DNA of 33,737 bases, taken from assembly GCF_015645445.1 (NCBI RefSeq), contig NZ_JADOGI010000112.1:1-33737 (forward strand), in the 5' to 3' direction. The position numbers and the translations under genes were made by a program. The notes under the pieces were generated by a model. The model had not been told where the DNA came from. It did not search any database and saw nothing but the letters and a program-made list of their open reading frames with translations. This DNA comes from Nonomuraea cypriaca. Lineage in GTDB: Bacteria; Actinomycetota; Actinomycetes; Streptosporangiales; Streptosporangiaceae. This document shows positions 27,530 through 32,963 of this stretch, piece after piece (positions within the stretch are counted from its first letter, which is position 1; every line of letters begins with the position of its first letter).

Positions 27530-27607
27530 TTGAGCGAACGCTCAAAAGCGATTGAGCAACTGCTCAAGTTATATTGAGCGTCTGCTCAAATGAGAGCGAT
27601 CGCTCTC
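27530..27607. repeat. Three TTGAGC-N4-GCTCAA palindromes at 22-bp spacing plus a fourth palindrome
   Basis: Perfect copies of TTGAGCNNNNGCTCAA occur at 27530-27545, 27552-27567 and 27574-27589. Starts are exactly 22 bp apart, two helical turns, so all sites lie on one face of the DNA. A fourth, perfectly palindromic GAGAGCGATCGCTCTC follows at 27592-27607. The four-base centres differ (GAAC, AACT, GTCT), so the conserved part is the binding arms. This looks like an operator array for a dimeric repressor (TetR-like size) or like replication iterons. No matching regulator or promoter-linked gene remains: the IS1634 element starts 15 bp later. Confidence 0.85.
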
Positions 27608-27622
27608 GGGCTAGCCGGGTGA

Positions 27623-29453
27623 TTCGCACATGCCAATAGATCAACTCGTCGCGTCGGGGTGTTGGTCATGGTGGGTGATTCATGGAGATTGTCCTTATCG
27701 GGTCCACGGTCAAGATGGTGAGGATGTGCTGCTGAAGGTCGTTAGGGCGCGGGATGAGCGCGGGCCGGCCGTGCTGGGCGGGGATCAGTCGCATTTCGGC
27801 CAGCGCTTCGAAGATCAGACGCCCTGTGGGGCGGGCGGGTCTGCCGACATACAGCCCGGCGATCTTTCCGGTGGGACCGGCCAGGAGGCGAACGGCGCGT
27901 TCGATGAGCGCGAAGATGAGCAAGGCCAGGCAGATGACGGTGATCAGCGCGGCGATGCGCCGGTTGGTGGCCAAAAACAGCGGGGCGACCGCGAGAGGGC
28001 CTTTGAGGTTGCCGTAGCGGCGTTCGCTGGCTTCTTGCCCTTTGTAGGCGAGCAGGATGCCTGGGGCGTCCAGCGCGGTGTCTCCGGTGGCGGGCACGGT
28101 GGTCAGCAGGGCGTACCAGCCGTCGGTGGCGGCCTCATGCGCGATGGCCTGCTGGTCGTAGTGCCAGGTGAAGGTGGGTTTGCCGGTGGACGGGTCAGTG
28201 CCGATCTCATGGCGCAGGCAGGCGGCCACGCGCCGGGTCTTGGCGATGATGCTCACCCTGGCGGCGATCGTGTCTTCGGTGGGGTAGTGCCGTCCGCCCG
28301 CGCCGCGCGCCAGCCGGTCTAGCTCGGCGCGGGCGCGTTGCAGTTTCTTGGCGCGAGCGGTGGCTGCCGCGCCCGCCCGGGCCGTGGAGTGCACGAAGAT
28401 CCGCCGCAGGGGCAACTCCGGCAGGTTCTTGCCGGTTTTGCTCTTGGGCGGGGTCAGGATCATGGCGTCTTCGATGACGTGGTAGCCGCCCCGCCGGTCG
28501 GGGGGCTTGCCCTGATCGCGCAATGCGACGTAGTCCACGCGCGTGGCCTGGGCAAGGTCGAGCGCGGCCAAGACGGTGGCGGGCACCACGGCCTTGGGTG
28601 CGGGAGCGATGAAGGTCACCCCCGCTTGCCCGAGTTCCCGTACGTTGTCGTAGCTGATCAGCTTGGAGTCGCCCAGAAGGAGCAGCTCACGTCGGCCGGC
28701 GATCTTTTGCAGCCCTCGCATCGCCCCGGTGACCTGTGATACCTCCGCCGCGCCGCCGTCGTAGACCCGAGAGAAGATCGGCACCGCGCCGTCGGCGGTG
28801 GTGCCGATCCCGGCTTGGATCTGTTTCAGATCCGGCCGGCGGTCCTTGGGATGGCCGTATTTGGGCTGGGCGAACTCTTCTTCGGCCTGGGCATAGTCCC
28901 CGTACAGGGAGATCGAGGTCATGTCCCAGTGGATGCGGGAGACCTCCACGCCGAACTCGGTGATCGCCCGCGCGCCGACCGTCCCGGCGATCACCTCCAG
29001 GTGCTCGGCGATCGCGTCGAGCGCGCGGCCCACCCGGTCGTCGTTGAGGGCGTCCGGCTTGATGCCCAGCACCTCGGGCACCGCCCAGCACCGCGCCCAG
29101 TTCTCCAGCCGCACCACCGACGCCGGGCTGGTCAGCCGGTTGGCGATCAATGCCTCTACGACCTGGCCGTGGCTGACCCGTGCTACCTCACGGATCGGGC
29201 ACAGCTCATCAACGATCTCGGCGATCCCCAGCCGGCCGCAGAAGTCCGCGATCACCGGCAGCGATCCCAGCGCTTTCTCCACGCTTGGCGGCCCGTACAT
29301 CACCCGTGTTTTCACCACGCGGGACACCATCGCGCATCACAGAGTGTGACCGCACCCTGTTCGGCCAAGGATCCCGATATCACCCGATCAACAGGTGATC
29401 ACAAAGAGATCCCACGACGTCCCAGGAAAATTTGATCACTCGTCATGTGCGAA
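27623..29453 (-). mobile_element. IS1634-family insertion sequence, apparently complete
   Basis: The element is bounded by imperfect 22-bp inverted repeats: the left end 27623-27644 starts TTCGCACATG and ends GATCAA; the right end 29432-29453, read inward, starts TTCGCACATG and ends GATCAA. Sixteen or more of the 22 positions agree. The enclosed 1.83 kb holds a single long transposase gene. Length and layout fit the IS1634 family. A target-site duplication was not found, so an end may have been altered after insertion. Confidence 0.8.
27666..29330 (-). CDS. IS1634-family transposase
   Basis: A 554-residue DDE transposase. The N-terminal domain (LGSLPVIADFCGRLGIAEIV; HGQVVEALIANRLTSP) is followed by a catalytic core with Asp136 in IHWDMTSISLYG, Asp221 in LLLLGDSKLISYDNV and the Glu in GQEASERRYGNLKG (Glu436 is likeliest). 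The C-terminal KIAGLYVGRPARPTGRLI and FEALAEMRLI are typical of IS1634-type proteins. The reading frame is uninterrupted, so the element may be active. ATG 29330 has no strong Shine-Dalgarno, as is common for transposases. It is the only apparently intact transposase in the window. Confidence 0.92.
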   Translation of the reverse strand: MVSRVVKTRVMYGPPSVEKALGSLPVIADFCGRLGIAEIVDELCPIREVARVSHGQVVEALIANRLTSPASVVRLENWARCWAVPEVLGIKPDALNDDRVGRALDAIAEHLEVIAGTVGARAITEFGVEVSRIHWDMTSISLYGDYAQAEEEFAQPKYGHPKDRRPDLKQIQAGIGTTADGAVPIFSRVYDGGAAEVSQVTGAMRGLQKIAGRRELLLLGDSKLISYDNVRELGQAGVTFIAPAPKAVVPATVLAALDLAQATRVDYVALRDQGKPPDRRGGYHVIEDAMILTPPKSKTGKNLPELPLRRIFVHSTARAGAAATARAKKLQRARAELDRLARGAGGRHYPTEDTIAARVSIIAKTRRVAACLRHEIGTDPSTGKPTFTWHYDQQAIAHEAATDGWYALLTTVPATGDTALDAPGILLAYKGQEASERRYGNLKGPLAVAPLFLATNRRIAALITVICLALLIFALIERAVRLLAGPTGKIAGLYVGRPARPTGRLIFEALAEMRLIPAQHGRPALIPRPNDLQQHILTILTVDPIRTISMNHPP

Positions 29454-29454
29454 G

Positions 29455-29650
29455 GACGGGGCTAGCGCCAGGTCAGAGCGGCGGCGCATTTTTCGGCACC
29501 CACAGGCCATCATGACGACGGCGATGACCAGGCCCAGCACGTCCACCGCCAGAGCGCGCTTTCTCCCCGGTACTCGCTTGGCGGCGTCATTTCCGGTGGT
29601 GGAGGCGGGGACCCCGGCCGCGACGTGGACGCTCTGGGTGTCCAGCTATC
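29455..29650 (-). pseudogene. IS5-type transposase, central fragment
   Basis: On the minus strand the sequence reads LDTQSVHVAAGVPASTTGND, then AAKRVPGRKRALAVDVLGLV and IAVVMMACG, the region around the first catalytic Asp (DTQSV) and the GRKR segment of an IS5-group transposase. Both ends are missing. It differs in sequence from the fragment at 44-520, so it comes from another IS5-group element. It separates the IS1634 element from the peptide cluster. Confidence 0.7.
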
Positions 29651-29695
29651 CAGCAAATATAGCGGATACATATAAAATCCATAGGAGCCAACCCT

Positions 29696-29728
29696 ATGCT
29701 TTCAGGGAGATATTCGAAAAGGAGGTGA
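29696..29728 (+). CDS. Possible 10-codon upstream ORF
   Basis: ATG 29696 is preceded by AGGAG with eight bases between, and encodes MLSGRYSKRR. Its TGA lies within the AAAGGAGGTGA Shine-Dalgarno of the peptide precursor. Ribosomes ending here would be placed at the precursor start, so translational coupling is possible; it may also be chance. Confidence 0.35.
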   Translation: MLSGRYSKRR

Positions 29729-29733
29729 AATTC

Positions 29734-29934
29734 GTGATCGCGACTTCAATTGCTGCTCGTCTTGCTAGCAATGACCTGCAGCAGCACATTTTTGCGTCCC
29801 AGTCCACTGTGATTCAGGAATGCAACTCAAACGGCGAAACCTGCCTCTTTGATTGGGATTGCTGCAGCTGGTTCTGTAACTGGTACAACAGTAATGGTGC
29901 TCCGGACGGCCATTGCCGCAAGGGCGACCAGTGA
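29734..29934 (+). CDS. Candidate RiPP precursor with cystine-knot (knottin-like) cysteine pattern
   Basis: A 66-residue peptide from GTG 29734, with the unusually strong Shine-Dalgarno AAAGGAGGTGA ending five bases before it. Residues 1-28 (MIATSIAARLASNDLQQHIF...) look like a RiPP leader: no signal-peptide pattern and a plausible amphipathic helix. Residues 29-66 hold six cysteines at 30, 37, 43, 44, 48 and 61, spaced C-X6-C-X5-CC-X3-C-X12-C, the order of inhibitor cystine knots, with aromatic residues between (FDWD, SWF, NWY). About 26 of 67 codons end in A or T, unlike the GC-rich neighbours, suggesting transfer. Stem-loops and an operon with a PqqD-like protein, lasso-type enzymes and a thioredoxin-like protein follow. 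The product and cleavage site are unknown. A lasso core is less likely, because the usual Thr at leader position -2 and the core Gly/Ala start are not evident. Confidence 0.7.
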   Translation: MIATSIAARLASNDLQQHIFASQSTVIQECNSNGETCLFDWDCCSWFCNWYNSNGAPDGHCRKGDQ

Positions 29935-29938
29935 GTAG

Positions 29939-30045
29939 CCGAGACGTTTTCTGTCTCGGTGGTCGGTGCCGTAACTCCTGAAGAATTTACGGTATTGACC
30001 ATTTAGTGCTGAGGTTGGGTTGGACCGGTCAATGAACGGTCCAAC
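29939..30045 (+). promoter_or_regulatory. Three stem-loops between precursor and maturation genes
   Basis: Immediately after the precursor stop: CCGAGAC/GTCTCGG (29939-29959, 7-bp stem, T-rich loop), then CCGTAA/TTACGG (29969-29992) and GTTGGACCG/CGGTCCAAC (30019-30045, perfect 9-bp arms). Such structures commonly lower downstream transcription or stabilise the precursor message, so that peptide is made in excess over enzyme. Confidence 0.6.
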
Positions 30046-30066
30046 GCAGCTCAATGGGAGATTAAT

Positions 30067-30531
30067 ATGAATCGCGCACTAATGCTATCTGCTTGGCAGG
30101 GCAGGGCTGCACGTGTTGCGATTCCAACGCTGGACGCGCACGCAACGGGAAGGATGGCCGTAATGGTGAGGGCGGCGGCGATGGAAGCGCGTGAGTTTCT
30201 GGAGTCGGTCCGGGATGGCGTGGGGTCGTACAGGATCGAATGGTGGCCGCAGGTGATACCGGGTCGCCCGGAGCGGCGGGTCGACGACGTTGTGGCCTCG
30301 TTGCGGGTGGAGCAGCGCAACAGCGTTGGGTTCTTGGATCCGGTGGAGGACGCGCTGTATGTGACGGCAGGGCTGCGCGGGTTGGGTTTCCCGGCCTCGT
30401 TCCACCTGGGCCGGGAAACGGTGCCGGCGATGCCGCCGGCAGGATTCTACGCGTGGGTGGAGTGTGACGGCGAAGTGGTGAGTACCTCCCTTCCCGTCAA
30501 GGAGACATATCTAGAGGTATATCGGGCATGA
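30067..30531 (+). CDS. Lasso B2/McjB-like (transglutaminase-fold) protein without catalytic Cys and His
   Basis: A 154-residue protein; GGGAG lies six bases before ATG 30067 (later in-frame ATGs, for example 30154, are possible). The C-terminal half follows the lasso B2 leader-peptidase pattern: helix VEDALYVTAGLRGLGFPASFHLG, then FYAWVECDGEVVSTSLPVKE, where McjB-type proteases have C-L-x-x-A...RRRG.PA.L.IG and HAWVE.DG.VVN. The catalytic Cys position is taken by Pro92 or a neighbour (FLDPVED) and the His before AWVE is Tyr128. The only Cys is in WVEC. The protein is therefore probably not a cysteine protease but a structural or leader-handling partner. Its stop overlaps the next start (ATGA). 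Confidence 0.65.
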   Translation: MNRALMLSAWQGRAARVAIPTLDAHATGRMAVMVRAAAMEAREFLESVRDGVGSYRIEWWPQVIPGRPERRVDDVVASLRVEQRNSVGFLDPVEDALYVTAGLRGLGFPASFHLGRETVPAMPPAGFYAWVECDGEVVSTSLPVKETYLEVYRA

Positions 30532-31988
30532 ACCGAGTTGAAATAACCAAGCGTGGGGTACGGTCGAGTGTTTCGGGGACGATGGTTCCCGGCCTGCGAA
30601 TCGCCAATTCGAAGGATTCGTTTGAATTGGCGCTCGAGTTGCCGTCGACGCTGCCGGTGTATTACCGGATCGATCCTTCGGGGTTGGAGTGGGGCGAAGA
30701 CCTTGCCGCTTTTGCCGGTGGCGCAGCGATTCCCGGTCCGCAGGCGTGGGATCTGCTGGCTCTGGTGCACGGCACCGTACCGGCGCCGGATGACGCGCTG
30801 GATGTGCCCGGGGTTCAACGGCTGACGATCGGCACGGTGGTGCGGGTGGACGCCGCTGGGGTGCGGGTAGAGCGGCAGGCACCCCGATTGCCCAGCCCCG
30901 AGAGTGATCTGATCAACGTGGTGGGTGCGGCGCTACCCGATGGTGAGTTCGGGATCGCCTATAGCGGTGGACTTTCCTCGGCCTTCCTGGCAGTGGCGGC
31001 GTACCGGGCGGGTAAGCGGCCGGTACTGGTGCACGCGGATCTGGGCGCGGCCTTCGCGCACTTGCCGGTGCCCGAGATACCCGGCCTGGAGCTGCGACGG
31101 GTGCCGATGGATGTCTCAGAGTTGCTGGACCATCACCCGATTGCCACCGAAGTACCACGCCCTCCGACGCCGGAGGTGGAGGCGCGCCGCCGCCTCGTAG
31201 CCAAATTGTCCGCGGCGGTGGAGCTGCCTCTGGCAATCGGGACACTGCTGGAGGACCTGGTCTCGATCCGGTTGCCCGAAGCCGAAATCAGCGACGAGAA
31301 GCTCCTCGCATGCGAGCCGTTCCACGTGGCCGGAACTCTGCCCACATTGGCCGAGGCGCGCAAGTTCCTCGAGGGACAGACCGTGTATGCGCCCATGGCC
31401 AGTGTGGAGGGCCCACCAGAGGAGCAGCGGCCCGGTGCTCAGCCGCCACCGATGCCGGCGGGGGTGAACTTCGTGCCCGGTCTGACCGAAGCAGGCCAGG
31501 AGGAGTACGGCATCGCGCGACAGTTGCGCCTTCCGCTGTGGGAAGAACACATCAAGTCCCTCCCGCCGGTGTTGGGCAAGGCCGACGCCGCTTTGGCCGA
31601 GCGCGGGGGAGCCGGCGCGGTGCTGCCGGCTCTCGACCCGCAGGTCCTCGCCGCGGTGGCCGCCCTCTCAACCGACGACATCGGCCGGATCGAGCGGAGC
31701 GTGTTCCGGAACAACCTGCCGCTGTGGCAGGCGATCGACGCGCACGGCGTCACCGGCGTACGGCGGGCGGCGCCCGGTTACTGGCTGCGCCTGGCCACCG
31801 CGGAACACCTGTATGCACAGCGGGACAAGCCGGCGGCGTATGTCGCTGATTCCCCCCTGGCGAAGGCGGGCCTGATCGAGGCCGAGCAGGTCACCGCAGC
31901 CCTGCGCGACCCTCGTCAGATGAGCGAGCATGCCCTGGCCCTGCTGCGGTTGGTGTGGACTGACCACTGGATGCGAGGTCAAGCATGA
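30528..31988 (+). CDS. Asparagine-synthetase/lasso-cyclase-like ATP-dependent protein
   Basis: A 486-residue protein starting at ATG 30528, overlapping the B2-like gene by four bases. The N-terminal third (VYYRIDPSGLEWGEDLAAFA; LDVPGVQRLTIGTVVRVDA) resembles the degenerate amidotransferase half of lasso cyclases; no N-terminal Cys is present. A PP-loop follows: IAYSGGLSSAFLA, with SGGLSSA at 146-152. The usual motif is SGGLDSS, so the conserved Asp at position 150 is Ser here. The C-terminal part (VLPALDPQVLAAVAALSTDD; RSVFRNNLPLWQAI) has the LLDP-type pattern of asparagine synthases. In lasso pathways this enzyme adenylates an Asp/Glu side chain and closes a macrolactam. Here it may do so, form another amide or ester, or have lost activity. 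Confidence 0.75.
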   Translation: MNRVEITKRGVRSSVSGTMVPGLRIANSKDSFELALELPSTLPVYYRIDPSGLEWGEDLAAFAGGAAIPGPQAWDLLALVHGTVPAPDDALDVPGVQRLTIGTVVRVDAAGVRVERQAPRLPSPESDLINVVGAALPDGEFGIAYSGGLSSAFLAVAAYRAGKRPVLVHADLGAAFAHLPVPEIPGLELRRVPMDVSELLDHHPIATEVPRPPTPEVEARRRLVAKLSAAVELPLAIGTLLEDLVSIRLPEAEISDEKLLACEPFHVAGTLPTLAEARKFLEGQTVYAPMASVEGPPEEQRPGAQPPPMPAGVNFVPGLTEAGQEEYGIARQLRLPLWEEHIKSLPPVLGKADAALAERGGAGAVLPALDPQVLAAVAALSTDDIGRIERSVFRNNLPLWQAIDAHGVTGVRRAAPGYWLRLATAEHLYAQRDKPAAYVADSPLAKAGLIEAEQVTAALRDPRQMSEHALALLRLVWTDHWMRGQA

Positions 31989-32197
31989 GCACGGTGAAAC
32001 TAGCGCCCCAGGTAACCCTGACCCGATTGACGTACGGCGGCGCGGTTCTGATGAACGGCGTGAATCTGGCGATCGCCGAGTGCGATGAGGCGCAGACAGT
32101 GGCGATCGATGAACTGCTAGCCGGCGGCGTACTGGAAGGGCAGTTGGCCCAGGTTCTGATCGCCGCCGGTTGGGTGGTGATGAGCGATGCCGGCTGA
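31985..32197 (+). CDS. PqqD-like RiPP recognition element (lasso B1-like)
   Basis: A 70-residue protein beginning MSTVKLAPQVTLTRLTYGGA, followed by VLMNGVNLAIAECDEAQTVA and IDELLAGGVLEGQLAQVLIA. The beta-hairpin start (LAPxVxLTxLxxGGAVLM) and following helices match the PqqD/lasso B1 winged-helix that binds leader peptides in a beta-strand groove. It is slightly shorter than usual, and the loop normally reading N-x-T/S-G differs. It overlaps the cyclase-like gene by four bases (GAGG upstream) and the next gene by 11. Its presence is the strongest support for reading the 66-residue peptide as a leader-guided RiPP precursor. Confidence 0.7.
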   Translation: MSTVKLAPQVTLTRLTYGGAVLMNGVNLAIAECDEAQTVAIDELLAGGVLEGQLAQVLIAAGWVVMSDAG

Positions 32198-32963
32198 TGC
32201 GCTGGTGGCGGTCCTGGCCGGGCCCCTCGTCGCCTCCGGTGTGGTGAAGCTGGCGGCGCCGACCGAGAAGCTGTCCTGGCCGATCCGCAGCGGGCCCCTG
32301 GCGGCGCCTCACGGTCCGCGGCTGGTCGCCGTCGCCGAGCTGGTTGGCGCGGTGTTGCTCGTCGTGGTGCCTGGACGCCTTGCCGCGGTGGGTGGCCTGG
32401 TGGCGTACCTGGCGCTGACCGGCGTGGCCCAAGCGCTGCGCGGCCAGAAGTGCGCCTGCTTCGGGCTGGCGCGGCTGGCCTCGGTAGGTCGCGCCCATGT
32501 CCTCATGAACGCCGCCGGCGCGCTGCTGGCAGTCATCGCTCTGCTGATGGGCCCCGGCGCCCAGTTGGCGTTGCGCGTCGGGGCCGCGGCGGCGGCAACC
32601 GCCGTGATCACGGGTGTGGTCTTCGCGGTGGACCACCGTGCGCGCGCTATCGAAGCAGCAAAGGAAAAGCAGATCGTGGAATCCACCGATGCGGTGTACA
32701 GCGTGCAGCTCTACACCTCCGAGTCCTGCCCATCCTGCCGGGCGCTGAAGAAGCTTGTGGCAGGTATGGAACCGGCCCGCCGCGACGCGGTCGCCGAAAC
32801 CGTGCTCGGACCCGGTGATGCAGCTCCCGGAGCGATGGCGAAGATGGGTGTGCCCTGCGCGCAGGGCCTCGATGCCGTCGGCAAACCCGTTGGCGAACCG
32901 GTCTCCGGAATCGGCTCAGTCAAAGCTTTGATCAACACGATTGTGGTCACCGCGCATGCTTAA
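32187..32963 (+). CDS. MauE/DoxX-like membrane protein fused to a CPSC thioredoxin-like domain
   Basis: A 258-residue protein. Residues 1-155 contain about four membrane segments (ALVAVLAGPLVASGVVKL; VAVAELVGAVLLVVV; VGGLVAYLALTGVAQAL; LMNAAGALLAVIALLM, then VGAAAAATAVITGVVF) with Cys89-Ala-Cys91 in KCACFG, the cysteine pair typical of MauE-type proteins. The C-terminal domain (SVQLYTSESCPSCRALKKL) carries Cys181-Pro-Ser-Cys184 with a thioredoxin-like beta-alpha-beta pattern and a further Cys in GVPCAQG. MauE proteins serve disulfide formation or isomerisation in methylamine dehydrogenase maturation. Beside a six-cysteine precursor, a role in oxidative folding at the membrane is the obvious inference. 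It overlaps both neighbours. Confidence 0.75.
   Translation: MPADALVAVLAGPLVASGVVKLAAPTEKLSWPIRSGPLAAPHGPRLVAVAELVGAVLLVVVPGRLAAVGGLVAYLALTGVAQALRGQKCACFGLARLASVGRAHVLMNAAGALLAVIALLMGPGAQLALRVGAAAAATAVITGVVFAVDHRARAIEAAKEKQIVESTDAVYSVQLYTSESCPSCRALKKLVAGMEPARRDAVAETVLGPGDAAPGAMAKMGVPCAQGLDAVGKPVGEPVSGIGSVKALINTIVVTAHA

Noticed and set aside
27530..27607. CRISPR array interpretation of the 22-bp periodic repeats
   Set aside because: The repeat is a 16-bp palindrome separated by only 6 bases; there are no spacers of typical length and no cas genes.
27608..29468. GGGCTAGC at both flanks of the IS1634 element (27608-27615 and 29457-29464) as a target-site duplication
   Set aside because: The repeats are not adjacent to the inverted repeats (7 bp away on the left, 3 bp on the right), so they do not meet the definition; coincidence or a later rearrangement is likelier.
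29734..29934. Reading the Cys-rich peptide as an ordinary lasso precursor
   Set aside because: It has no Thr at leader position -2, no clear Gly/Ala core start with Asp/Glu at ring position 7-9, and six cysteines; the neighbouring B2 and cyclase homologues have altered active sites.
29395..29934. Long 179-codon version of the precursor ORF
   Set aside because: Its upstream part crosses the IS1634 right end and an antisense IS5 fragment; the very strong Shine-Dalgarno before GTG 29734 marks the true start.
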